Of a stretch of DNA of 33,090 bases, positions 17,105 through 25,118 are shown in pieces. The notes below the pieces were generated by a model that searched no databases, was not told where the DNA came from, and saw only the letters and a program-made list of their open reading frames with translations. Each line of letters starts with the position of its first letter. The first letter of the stretch is position 1. The position numbers and the translations under genes are program-made. Where the stretch lies: positions 1 through 33,090 of the forward strand of contig CAJXTZ010000019.1 of NCBI GenBank assembly GCA_913061345.1, read 5' to 3'. This DNA comes from an uncultured Erythrobacter sp. (lineage in GTDB: Bacteria > Pseudomonadota > Alphaproteobacteria > Sphingomonadales > Sphingomonadaceae).

Positions 17105-18622
17105 TCAGGTGGTCAGCGCTACTTTGGGAATGGTGAAGTCGACGACCAGCCCGTCCTCAACGAACCGGCGGTCCCAGGTGCCTTGTAGTTGGCCCGTCAC
17201 GCTCATCTCCACCAACCGCGACCCGAAGCCGGTTGCCTCCGGATCGTGCACGGGCGGTCCGCCGTGTTCGCGCCATGCCAGGGCTATGACATCGTCTTCG
17301 TCGGCAATGGTCAGCTCGATATGCCCCCCGTCAGCCGACAGCGCGCCATATTTGGCCGAATTGGTGGCCAGTTCATGGAATACCAGCGCCAGCGGCGTGG
17401 CGACCCGCGCGCTGATCGCGGTATCGATACCGCTTACCCTCACGCGCGGTTCGTTCCCGCCTGCGGAATAGGGTGCGAACAGGGCTTCGAGCAGGCCCGT
17501 AAGGCTCTCTTGTGTAGGGCCATTCTGCGGCCGCACGAATTCATGCGCCCGGCTCAGCGCACGCAGAGCCTGCGTCAGTTCCTTGACGAAGGGCGCGTTC
17601 TCTGGCGACTTGCGAGCCTGTAGCGAGGCAAGGCCGATGACGACGGCGAAGATGTTCTTGATCCGGTGCGCCAGTTCCTTCGCCAGCAGGTCGCGCTCTT
17701 CCAGGGCATTGCGAACTTCGTCGATATCGGTGACGGTGCCGAACCAGCGCAAGGGATAGCCCTTTCCTTCGGACACGGGTACGGCCAGGGCAAGCACCCA
17801 GCGCCATGAACCGTCCGCGCGCCGGATCCTGAACTCGGCTTCGAATTCCTCGCCCGCGACGAACCGGGCATCCCAGGCTTCGAATGTCTTGTCGACATCC
17901 TCGGGATGGATAAAGGGTTGCCATTCACTTGCCGTTTTGGGCGGCGGCGCGCCGGTCAGTTCTGTCCAGCGCTTATTGAAGTAATCGAAATTGCCATCGT
18001 TGTCAGCAGACCAGGCGATCTGTGGCACGCCTTCGATCATCCGCAGCAACCGCTCTTCGCGCTCGGCAATGATACGCTTCGCCTGCAATGTGGACCGGCG
18101 CGTTTCCAGCCGCCGGACCGCGGCCTGCGCCAGCACTGCGAGCCCCTCGCGCTGGAATTCGCTCAGCGGCTTCTGGTGCGCTTCGGTATCGATTACGCAC
18201 AAGGTGCCGAGCGACGCGCCTTCCGCCGACACCAGCGGCTGCCCCGCGTAATAGCGCACTTCGGGCTCTTCGGTCACAAGAGGATTGTTGACGAAGCGCG
18301 GGTCATCCGGAGCGTCGGCCACCTCGAGCAGATCACTTCTGCCCAGCGTATGGTTGCAAAGTGCCACGTCGCGCGGTGTTTCGCGTTCATCGATCCCGCG
18401 CCGAGCCAGAAAGCGTTGCTTTTCCTGTTCCAGCAAAGTCACCATCGATACAGGCGCGTTGCACAACTTCGCCGCAAACTCGACGATGGCCTGCAATTCG
18501 GGATCGTCTTCAAGCGCCTCGGCTTCGAAGCTCTCGACCACGTCAAGGCGCCGGGCCTCGTCGGCAAACTCGCCGACGGGTTCGGGCATTCCGGGTGAGT
18601 TGTTGGGGTTGCGCAATTTCAT
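17105..18622 (-). CDS. GAF-PAS hybrid HWE-family sensor histidine kinase
   Basis: A protein of 505 residues without membrane segments, so cytosolic. The order is a GAF domain (about 30-175, FAAKLCNAPVSMVTLLEQ ... YYAGQPLVS ... LGTLCVIDTE), a PAS domain with PAC tail (about 190-305, IEGVPQIAWSADNDGNFDYF, FRIRRADGSWRWVLALAVPV) and an HWE kinase core. The phospho-acceptor His is in ELAHRIKNIFAVVIG (His319); the N-box is VFHELATNSAKYGAL, and the W-x-E signature is in LAWREHGGPPV. HWE kinases in alphaproteobacteria often signal through the PhyR-NepR-EcfG general stress response, or light/redox signals. No response regulator is adjacent. The GAF shows no obvious bilin attachment and the PAS lacks the LOV cysteine motif NCRFLQ. 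It is the first gene of an operon with the osmoprotectant transporter. Confidence 0.92.
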   Translation of the reverse strand: MKLRNPNNSPGMPEPVGEFADEARRLDVVESFEAEALEDDPELQAIVEFAAKLCNAPVSMVTLLEQEKQRFLARRGIDERETPRDVALCNHTLGRSDLLEVADAPDDPRFVNNPLVTEEPEVRYYAGQPLVSAEGASLGTLCVIDTEAHQKPLSEFQREGLAVLAQAAVRRLETRRSTLQAKRIIAEREERLLRMIEGVPQIAWSADNDGNFDYFNKRWTELTGAPPPKTASEWQPFIHPEDVDKTFEAWDARFVAGEEFEAEFRIRRADGSWRWVLALAVPVSEGKGYPLRWFGTVTDIDEVRNALEERDLLAKELAHRIKNIFAVVIGLASLQARKSPENAPFVKELTQALRALSRAHEFVRPQNGPTQESLTGLLEALFAPYSAGGNEPRVRVSGIDTAISARVATPLALVFHELATNSAKYGALSADGGHIELTIADEDDVIALAWREHGGPPVHDPEATGFGSRLVEMSVTGQLQGTWDRRFVEDGLVVDFTIPKVALTT

Positions 18623-18630
18623 TGCGGGCT

Positions 18631-18658
18631 ACTTAACTACTGCTGCGCTGTATTTCCA
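18631..18658 (-). promoter_or_regulatory. Possible promoter of the kinase-transporter operon
   Basis: On the minus strand TGGAAA (18658-18653) is followed after 16 bases by TTAAGT (18636-18631), ending 8 bases before the kinase ATG. The geometry matches the other short-leader promoters in the window but the hexamers are weaker. Confidence 0.35.
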
Positions 18659-18698
18659 GCACCGGGGGCGGTTGCGACTGTAACCTGTTTGCTTCGCA

Positions 18699-18724
18699 TG
18701 CTGCGCTTGCTACAGGGCGCAGCA
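18699..18724. promoter_or_regulatory. Inverted repeat around the predicted -10 box of the ivd-mccB operon
   Basis: TGCTGCGC and GCGCAGCA are perfect 8-bp arms separated by TTGCTACAGG. The CTACAG inside (18710-18715) is a plausible -10 box for ivd, with TTTGCT (18688-18693) as a weak -35. A dimeric regulator bound here would cover the promoter. It does not resemble the LiuR/MerR-type site known for liu operons. Confidence 0.4.
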
Positions 18725-18745
18725 CAATTAGGAGCTCCCAGTATC

Positions 18746-19906
18746 ATGCGCGCAACGCCCGATTTCGATTTCGGCCTGACCGAAGAAGCCCAGATGATCC
18801 GCGAAACCGTTGCCCGCTTCGCCGACGATCGTATCGCCCCGTTGGCCGCAAAAGCCGATCGCGAAGACTGGTTTCCGCAGGAGCTCTGGCCCGAAATGGG
18901 CGAGCTTGGCCTGCACGGCATGACCGTGAGCGAAAAGGACGGCGGCACCGGCCTTGGTTATCTGGAACACACCATCGCGGTTGAAGAGGTGAGCCGTGCC
19001 AGCGCGTCCATCGGCCTCAGCTACGGTGCGCATTCCAACCTGTGCGTCAATCAGATCGCGCGTTGGGGCAATGCGCAGCAGAAAGCGAAATACCTGCCGG
19101 GGCTGATCTCGGGCGATCATGTGGGCGCGCTTGCGATGAGCGAGCCGGGCGCAGGGTCGGACGTGGTTTCGATGAAACTGAAGGCCGACGCCGTGCAGGG
19201 CGGGTACCTGCTCAACGGTACCAAGTTCTGGATCACCAACGGGCACGTTGCTGAAACGCTGGTGGTCTATGCCAAAACCGATGCGGATGGCGGCAGCAAG
19301 GGTATCACCGCATTCCTGATCGAGAAAGACATGGATGGCTTTGCTCCGGGTCAGAAGATCGAGAAGATGGGCATGCGCGGTTCCATCACCTCTGAACTCG
19401 TGTTCGAGGATTGCCACGTACCCGAAGAGAACGTGTTGGGCGAAGTGGGCAAGGGCGTGCAGGTCCTGATGAGCGGGCTGGATTACGAGCGTGTGGTGCT
19501 ATCGGGCGTGCAGCTCGGCATCATGCAGGCCTGCCTTGACACCGTCATTCCTTACGTTCGGGAGCGCAACCAGTTCGGCAAGCGCATCGGCGATTTCCAG
19601 CTGATCCAGGCCAAGGTGGCGGACATGTATGTCGCGCTGCAATCGGCGCGGGCCTACACCTATGCCGTTGCCCGTGCCTGTGACAGTGGCAGGACCACGC
19701 GCTTCGATGCGGCAGGGGCGATACTTCTTTCCAGCGAGAACGCCTTTCGTGTCGCTGGGGAAGCAATCCAGGCATTAGGCGGTGCGGGCTATACCACCGA
19801 CTGGCCGGTGGAGCGGTACCTGCGCGATGCAAAGCTGCTGGACATCGGCGCGGGCACGAACGAAATCAGGCGCATGCTGATCGGGCGCGAGTTGATCGGC
19901 AATTAG
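18746..19906 (+). CDS. ivd: Isovaleryl-CoA dehydrogenase
   Basis: FAD enzyme that oxidises isovaleryl-CoA to 3-methylcrotonyl-CoA in leucine breakdown, passing electrons to ETF. It has 386 residues, the normal length. Acyl-CoA dehydrogenase signatures are present: ALAMSEPGAGSDVVSM, FWITNGHVAETLVVYAKTD, and QALGGAGYTTDWPVERYLRD near the C-terminus, plus GAGTNEIRRMLIGREL. The catalytic base is placed as in isovaleryl-CoA dehydrogenases, Glu248 in SGLDYERVVLSG, rather than at the later position used by short- and medium-chain enzymes. The start MRATPDFDFGL follows AGGAG; an upstream frame would put the predicted promoter inside the gene. mccB follows after 15 bases. Confidence 0.94.
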   Translation: MRATPDFDFGLTEEAQMIRETVARFADDRIAPLAAKADREDWFPQELWPEMGELGLHGMTVSEKDGGTGLGYLEHTIAVEEVSRASASIGLSYGAHSNLCVNQIARWGNAQQKAKYLPGLISGDHVGALAMSEPGAGSDVVSMKLKADAVQGGYLLNGTKFWITNGHVAETLVVYAKTDADGGSKGITAFLIEKDMDGFAPGQKIEKMGMRGSITSELVFEDCHVPEENVLGEVGKGVQVLMSGLDYERVVLSGVQLGIMQACLDTVIPYVRERNQFGKRIGDFQLIQAKVADMYVALQSARAYTYAVARACDSGRTTRFDAAGAILLSSENAFRVAGEAIQALGGAGYTTDWPVERYLRDAKLLDIGAGTNEIRRMLIGRELIGN

Positions 19907-19921
19907 GAAAAGCACAGTTCA

Positions 19922-21523
19922 ATGACCGCACCGATTCTCACCTCCACCCTCGACATAGACAGCCCCGAAGCCAAGGCCCGCGCCGCGCATAACCGCGCGC
20001 TGGCCGAGGAATTGCGCGCCAAGGTGGCCGAGGCCGCGCTGGGCGGCAGCGAGAAGCACCGCGAGCGGCATGTCAGCCGCGGCAAGCTGCTACCGCGAGA
20101 GCGGGTGGAGCGCTTGCTCGATCCCGGCTCGCCCTTCCTCGAGATCGGCCAGCTGGCGGCGAACGGCATGTACGAAGGCGACGTCAACGGCGCCTCGATG
20201 ATCGCCGGTATCGGGCGCGTCAGCGGACGACAGGTGATGATCGCCTGCAACGATCCCACCGTGAAGGGCGGCAGCTATTACCCGATGACGGTGAAGAAAC
20301 ACCTGCGCGCGCAGGAGATCGCGCAGGACAATCGCCTGCCCTGCATCTACCTGGTCGACAGCGGCGGCGCGAACCTGCCCTACCAGGACGAGGTGTTCCC
20401 CGATCGCGAGCATTTCGGGCGCATCTTTTACAACCAGGCCAACATGTCCGCGATGGGCATCCCGCAGATTGCCTGCGTCATGGGCAGCTGCACGGCGGGC
20501 GGTGCCTATGTGCCCGCGATGAGCGACGAGAGTATCATCGTGCGCGAACAAGGCACTATTTTCCTGGCCGGGCCGCCATTGGTAAAGGCGGCCACGGGCG
20601 AGGAGATCAGCGCCGAGGATCTGGGCGGCGGCGCGCTGCATGCGAAGAAATCAGGTGTGGTGGATCACCTTGCCGAGAACGACGAGCACGCACTTACCAT
20701 CGTGCGCGATATCGTCAGCCACTTGGGGCAGAACGAACCGGCAAAGCTCGACATTCGCGATCCGCGCCCGCCCAAGTTCGATGCAGAGGACCTGTACTCG
20801 ATTATCCCCGATGATGTGCGCGCGCCCTATGACGTGCACGAGGTGATTGCACGCATCGTTGACGGTAGCGAGTTTCATGAGTTCAAGCGCGACTACGGTT
20901 CCACGCTGGTGTGCGGCTTTGCGCATGTCTGGGGCATGCCGGTCGCGATCCTCGCCAACAATGGCGTACTGTTCTCCGAAAGCGCGCAGAAAGGCGCGCA
21001 CTTCATCGAACTGGCCTGCCAGCGCGGCATTCCGCTGCTGTTCCTGCAGAATATCTCGGGCTTCATGGTGGGCGGCAAGTACGAGGCGGAAGGCATCGCC
21101 AAGCACGGCGCGAAGCTGGTGACGGCGGTGGCCACGGCGCAGGTGCCCAAGATCACTGTGGTGATCGGCGGCAGCTTTGGCGCGGGCAACTACGGCATGT
21201 GCGGCCGCGCCTACTCCCCGCGCTTCATGTTCACCTGGCCCAATGCACGGATCAGCGTGATGGGCGGCGAACAGGCCGCCAGCGTGCTGGCAACAGTCCA
21301 CCGCGATGCGGACAAGTGGTCGCCGGAAGAGGCCGAGCAGTTCAAGGCCCCGATCCGGCAGAAATACGAGGACGAGGGCAATCCCTATTACGCCACGGCG
21401 CGTTTGTGGGACGACGGCGTGATCGATCCGGTGCAAACCCGCGACGTGCTGGGCCTCAGCCTCGCCGCCGCGCTGGAAGCACCCATCCTGGACCGCGCGC
21501 AATTCGGCGTGTTCCGGATGTGA
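19922..21523 (+). CDS. mccB: Methylcrotonyl-CoA carboxylase carboxyltransferase (beta) subunit
   Basis: Carboxyltransferase half of the biotin enzyme that converts 3-methylcrotonyl-CoA to 3-methylglutaconyl-CoA, the next step after isovaleryl-CoA dehydrogenase. It has 533 residues, the usual length. N-terminal carboxyltransferase motifs: [57 protein letters not shown] and [18 protein letters not shown]-terminal motifs: [40 protein letters not shown] and [21 protein letters not shown] precedes the ATG. The biotin-carrying alpha subunit, methylglutaconyl-CoA hydratase and HMG-CoA lyase, which commonly complete this operon, are not in the window, so they must be encoded elsewhere if the pathway works. 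Confidence 0.95.
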   Translation: MTAPILTSTLDIDSPEAKARAAHNRALAEELRAKVAEAALGGSEKHRERHVSRGKLLPRERVERLLDPGSPFLEIGQLAANGMYEGDVNGASMIAGIGRVSGRQVMIACNDPTVKGGSYYPMTVKKHLRAQEIAQDNRLPCIYLVDSGGANLPYQDEVFPDREHFGRIFYNQANMSAMGIPQIACVMGSCTAGGAYVPAMSDESIIVREQGTIFLAGPPLVKAATGEEISAEDLGGGALHAKKSGVVDHLAENDEHALTIVRDIVSHLGQNEPAKLDIRDPRPPKFDAEDLYSIIPDDVRAPYDVHEVIARIVDGSEFHEFKRDYGSTLVCGFAHVWGMPVAILANNGVLFSESAQKGAHFIELACQRGIPLLFLQNISGFMVGGKYEAEGIAKHGAKLVTAVATAQVPKITVVIGGSFGAGNYGMCGRAYSPRFMFTWPNARISVMGGEQAASVLATVHRDADKWSPEEAEQFKAPIRQKYEDEGNPYYATARLWDDGVIDPVQTRDVLGLSLAAALEAPILDRAQFGVFRM

Positions 21524-21535
21524 TGGAGCACGCTC

Positions 21536-22358
21536 TTGCTGCCAAAGCTGTTTCGCATCGATTGCGCCGATCAACCCGAACAGGTGAAGGTGACGATTAA
21601 GGAGGCGCTTTCGGACTGGTTCGATCCCCGCGAATTCCCGCGTGGCTGGATAGCCGGGCCAGTCATGTGTTTGTGGCGCACTGCGATGACGAATGACAAC
21701 ATCGTTTACGCCATTATTCTGCGCGACGGATGGCGCACCCGGATTATCGGTTTCACGCTATCGCAGTTCGCGAGATCGTTCTTCATTTTTGCCCTCCTCG
21801 GCGCGATCGTTTGGCTGATCGCTTCCACGGTGCAGGGGGACTTGTTTCACATCGGCACCCTTCCTCTCGCGATACTCTGTGGCGCCGCTCTGGCAGTGCT
21901 GATTTTCTGGCCTGAATCTTCGCAAGAAGATCGGACGGTCACATTCTTGCGCGAGGCAGTCGAAGGACAGACCGGGAAGCCGCGATTGCAGCCTGCGTTT
22001 ACCAAGGCCCGCAACCTATGGCGAGGCTCGCGCACTCGAGCTGGTTGTTTCGGGCCGATCGGTCGCCTCCCTTGCGACGGCAGAAGCGGTTATTGCCGCA
22101 TTTCGTGCGATGGACGACGGAGAGGAGGAATTCCTCATCCTGGCAGCGGGGGAGAACGAGTTCTTTCAATCAGCTCCCGGTCCAGACGAATTCTTCGTCG
22201 AGTGGCGAGACGGCTGCCGTGAACGGCATTTTGTCGCGCAGTGCGCCGGTTCCGAAGGCACGCCGCTGGCAATGCAAGATGCGCTTCGGCTTGCTCTCGA
22301 TTTCCTGCACGGCGCCGAATGGTCCGAGAATGCTGAGTGGGTAAAGCTGTACCAATAG
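21536..22358 (+). pseudogene. Membrane protein of unknown function, probably frameshifted
   Basis: A TTG start at 21536 with GGAG eight bases upstream reads LPKLFRIDCADQ and EALSDWFDPREFPRGWIAGP, then two membrane segments (FARSFFIFALLGAIVWLIAS and LPLAILCGAALAVLIFW) and a cytosolic stretch ending near QPAFTKA. At about 22000-22030 the sensible reading frame changes by one base, in or near a GGCCC run. It continues as EARALELVVSGRSVASLAT, DDGEEEFLILAAGENEFFQ, DEFFVEWRDG and ends GAEWSENAEWVKLYQ at 22358. With the shift repaired the product would be about 273 residues. Alternatively these are two overlapping genes; the second has no obvious ribosome-binding site. I do not recognise either half. 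It follows mccB by 12 bases. Confidence 0.55.
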
Positions 22359-22395
22359 ACACAAAATCCGTTCGTCGTATTTTCGCCACATTCTC

Positions 22396-22420
22396 GGAAA
22401 CTTGTGTCACCCGCCGCGTT
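22396..22420 (+). promoter_or_regulatory. Possible EcfG-type (general stress) promoter of the lipoprotein gene
   Basis: GGAAA (22396-22400) and CGTT (22417-22420) are separated by exactly 16 bases, against the alphaproteobacterial EcfG consensus GGAAC-N16/17-CGTT (one mismatch). The predicted start is near 22427, leaving about 18 nt including the ribosome-binding site AAGGAGA (22431-22437). Confidence 0.45.
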
Positions 22421-22444
22421 GAGCGGGGCGAAGGAGACATTACT

Positions 22445-22957
22445 ATGCGCAACATTATCACACTTACCGCCGCCGCCCCGCTGGCATTGCTGGCCGCGTG
22501 TGGTGACAATGAACCTGCCGATGACCTGGACGCGGATCCGGTCGAAACAACGATGCCCGCTGATGACATGAGCAATATGCAGGCAGACGGCCCGGCCACG
22601 ACGCTGGAAGAAACCGGCGAATTTTCCGGTACCTACAACATGCAGAGCGAAGACGGCACCAGCCGCAGCATCAGGCTCGATTCGTCTGACGACAGCTACG
22701 AATATACCGCCAGCGATGGTACCACCCGCACCGGCAACTACACGCGTCTCGATGATGGTTACCGCCTGCAGATCGAGGATTACGATGGTTCGCCGGGATA
22801 TTTCACTTTCTCGAACGGACAGCTTGTCCGCCTTCAGGACGACACCTCTGTCAATGAAGGCATGACGGTTCAGGGCGAGCGCTATTCACGCGATGACGAC
22901 GATGCCATGTTCTCTCGCGAACCCGAACTGGGCAGCCCTGTAGCCCCGCAAGACTGA
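22445..22957 (+). CDS. Small acidic lipoprotein of unknown function
   Basis: A protein of 170 residues. The signal sequence MRNIITLTAAAPLALLAAC ends in a lipobox with the lipidated cysteine at position 19. Next is an acidic, Met- and Asp-rich linker (about 20-50). A compact beta-rich domain follows (EFSGTYNMQSEDGTSRSIRL, YEYTASDGTTRTGNYTRLDD, YFTFSNGQLVRL), which looks like a lipocalin- or META-like small fold, though this is a guess. The C-terminal tail is acidic. The start at 22445 has a strong AAGGAGA eight bases before it. It is monocistronic: a stress-type promoter precedes it and a strong terminator follows it. Confidence 0.85.
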   Translation: MRNIITLTAAAPLALLAACGDNEPADDLDADPVETTMPADDMSNMQADGPATTLEETGEFSGTYNMQSEDGTSRSIRLDSSDDSYEYTASDGTTRTGNYTRLDDGYRLQIEDYDGSPGYFTFSNGQLVRLQDDTSVNEGMTVQGERYSRDDDDAMFSREPELGSPVAPQD

Positions 22958-22997
22958 TCCTTCGGGCTTCTCGGCCCTTACGACAAGGCTCGCTTTT

Positions 22998-23038
22998 CTC
23001 CCTTCGGATGCTAGGCCATCCGGAGGGAGATTTTGTTT
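22998..23038 (+). terminator. Intrinsic terminator after the lipoprotein gene
   Basis: A 13-bp stem (CTCCCTTCGGATG and CATCCGGAGGGAG, one G-U pair) closes the loop CTAGGC and is followed by ATTTTGTTT. It lies 40 bases after the lipoprotein stop codon. Its 3' arm GGAGGGAG also looks like a ribosome-binding site for a TTG at 23037, which is probably coincidental. Confidence 0.85.
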
Positions 23039-23093
23039 GGGCCAGCCGCCAGAAGCACCGATAGACGGGTGCGCACCAAATGCCGCGCCCAGC

Positions 23094-23708
23094 ATGCTCT
23101 CGCGCATCGTCTGGCGCGTGCTGCGCGGCCTCTATCGCGTGAAAGGCTTTCGAATGATCGGCAGGCCAGCGGCAATTCCGAAATTCGTTATGGTTGGCGC
23201 GCCGCATACGTCGAACTGGGACTTCATATTCTTTGCAGGCGCGGTGAGGGAGATGGGAATAGAACCCAGTTTCATTGGCAAGCATAGCCTGTTCAAATGG
23301 CCAATGGAGCGTTTCATGCTGGATATGGGCGGCATACCCATCAATCGTAGCGCGCCCAAAGGGTACGTGCGCAGCGTGATCGAGCGGATCGAGGCGGCGG
23401 AAAAAATGGCGCTGGTGGTGGCGCCCGAAGGCAGTCGCTCGTCCGACGGGCGCTGGCGCAGCGGGTTCTATCACATCGCCAATGGCGCAGGTATCCCGAT
23501 CGTGCCGGCATGGTTTGACCGCGAAGCAGGGCGGGGCGGTGTAGGGGCGCCAATTTGGCCGACAGGCGATTTCCGCGCAGACATGGCGAAGATCGCTGCA
23601 TTCTATACCAGCGCCATGCCCGAATGCGATCGCTTCACCGTGTTGACCGAACAGGCCCGCGGCGAAATTGCCACGCCAAAGTCGGGCTCATCATTGCGTG
23701 GTGACTGA
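23094..23708 (+). CDS. PlsC-like lysophospholipid/1-acylglycerol-3-phosphate acyltransferase family protein
   Basis: Membrane-associated acyltransferase of 204 residues. The HX4D catalytic motif is HTSNWD (His38-Asp43) and the substrate-binding motif is PEGSRSSDGRW (from 111), with GGIPINR between them. This short form, with HTSNWD and EGSRS, differs from classical PlsC (EGTRS) and is common in alphaproteobacteria; the acceptor lipid is unknown. The ATG at 23094 is chosen since the conserved region begins there. A TTG at 23037 would add 19 residues but lies in the U-tract of the preceding terminator. No promoter is obvious in the short gap. Confidence 0.85.
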   Translation: MLSRIVWRVLRGLYRVKGFRMIGRPAAIPKFVMVGAPHTSNWDFIFFAGAVREMGIEPSFIGKHSLFKWPMERFMLDMGGIPINRSAPKGYVRSVIERIEAAEKMALVVAPEGSRSSDGRWRSGFYHIANGAGIPIVPAWFDREAGRGGVGAPIWPTGDFRADMAKIAAFYTSAMPECDRFTVLTEQARGEIATPKSGSSLRGD

Positions 23709-23981
23709 GGCTTTAAGCACATCGACGCTGCCGAGAGCGGTACTCGCGCTGGGGGTGCTCGGCACCGCAATCGACAAGGTCAGCCTCTACGGCGCCGGTG
23801 TTCCTGACCTTCACGATCAACAAACGGTCGGGGAAGCTCATGACGCAGAAGACAATGTGCGATCAACACGGCGAGGAATTCGCCGAATACAAGCGCTAAA
23901 TCTGTGGGCTCATTCCGTCGCCGACCAAGGCGGGCAGGACATCTGCGTGACAAGCGTGCAACAGGTGGGCAAGGGGGTGCG
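23709..23981 (+). other. Gap of about 270 bases without a convincing gene; possible gene remnant
   Basis: No frame gives a complete protein with a start signal. One frame (stop at 23897-23899) reads a short protein-like stretch, VFLTFTINKRSGKLM then CDQHGEEFAEYKR, without a start codon or ribosome-binding site, and its upstream part looks random. It could be the tail of a decayed small membrane-protein gene. AAGGGGG at about 23970 serves the next gene. Confidence 0.3.
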
Positions 23982-25112
23982 ATGAAACGCTGGACCGCCC
24001 GTATCGCCCGCTTTGTCGTCATCGTCCTCGCCCTTGCCACACTTGTCAGCCTGGTGGCCGCCGACGCCTGGTGGATCCGCGTGTTCGATTTCCCGCGCCT
24101 GCAATTCGCCATCCTGCTGGTGATCGCGATCATATTACTTCTTGCTACCCGTTCGAAGCGGCTGTTCATCTGGTTGCCTGTCGCCCTGCTGGCTCTGGCG
24201 TTCCAGGTGGGACAGGTGCTGCCTTACTTCTCTTTCATGTCGAAAGAGGCAGTGGATGCCGACGAGTGCGCGGCTTCGGACAGGCTGCACATCGCTTCGC
24301 TCAATGTTCTGCAGAGCAACACCGATTACCAGTCCACTATCGATTACGTGCGTGGCGAAGATCCCGATATCTTCCTTGCGATGGAAAACGACGCCGCATG
24401 GACCGATGCGCTTTCGGCTGCGCTGGATGCTGACTATCCTTATTCGATGAAAATTCCGCAGCCCAACACCTACGGCATGGCCATGTGGTCACGGCTGCCT
24501 TTTGCCGAGGTCGAGCGCAACGAGCTGGCCGGCGGCGGCACGCCATCGATAAGGGCGCGCGTACAACGCGCCGATGGCGGTTTGCTGACACTGTTCGCCG
24601 TGCACCCGCGCCCGCCGCGTCCCGGACAGGATAGCGGTCAGCGCGATGCCGAATTGGTGCTGCTGGCGGATCTTGTGCGCGATTCGGGTCGTCCCACGCT
24701 GGTAGTGGGCGATTTCAACGATGTCGGCTGGTCCAGCGTGACGGAAACGTTCCAGCGCATCGGGCAACTGATCGATCCGCGGAAGGGGCGCGGGTTCAAC
24801 GCCACTTTCGATGCGCGCAATCCGCTGATGCGCTGGCCGCTGGACCATGTCTTCCACACCGACGACTTCGGCGTCCTGCGGTTCGAGGCGGGCCGGGACG
24901 TGGGTTCAGACCATTTTCCGCTGGAGGTGGAACTGTGCCTTCGGTCGAGCGAATTCGCCCCGCAGCAGGAAGCGCCCGACCTGACGCAGGAAGCTATCGA
25001 AGATGCGCGTGACGAACTGGAGGAGGCATCCCTTGGCGGCGAAGGGCCCGATGCCGAAAGGCTGACGGTAGTGGATGATGGAGACGAAGATGAGGCCTAC
25101 GCGCCGGAATAA
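23982..25112 (+). CDS. Membrane-anchored endonuclease/exonuclease/phosphatase-family protein
   Basis: A protein of 376 residues. Three N-terminal membrane segments (about 8-28, 38-56, 62-80) are followed by an exonuclease-III-like fold facing the periplasm. The metal-site pattern is intact: LHIASLNVLQSN, DPDIFLAMEN (Glu ligand), LFAVHPRPP, LVVGDFNDVGWSS, LDHVFHTDDF and GSDHFPLEVEL (His-Asp). Such membrane forms are annotated as DNase, sphingomyelinase or phosphoinositide phosphatase relatives; substrate unknown. The C-terminal 60 residues are acidic and probably unstructured. The start MKRWTARIARF follows AAGGGGG. It ends 6 bases from a convergent metallopeptidase gene. Confidence 0.88.
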   Translation: MKRWTARIARFVVIVLALATLVSLVAADAWWIRVFDFPRLQFAILLVIAIILLLATRSKRLFIWLPVALLALAFQVGQVLPYFSFMSKEAVDADECAASDRLHIASLNVLQSNTDYQSTIDYVRGEDPDIFLAMENDAAWTDALSAALDADYPYSMKIPQPNTYGMAMWSRLPFAEVERNELAGGGTPSIRARVQRADGGLLTLFAVHPRPPRPGQDSGQRDAELVLLADLVRDSGRPTLVVGDFNDVGWSSVTETFQRIGQLIDPRKGRGFNATFDARNPLMRWPLDHVFHTDDFGVLRFEAGRDVGSDHFPLEVELCLRSSEFAPQQEAPDLTQEAIEDARDELEEASLGGEGPDAERLTVVDDGDEDEAYAPE

Positions 25113-25118
25113 CCGGCG

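Noticed and set aside
18640..18660. EcfG-type promoter before the histidine kinase (GGAAA ... GTT)
   Set aside because: The spacing is 14-15 bases, not 16-17, and the first base of the CGTT box is absent.
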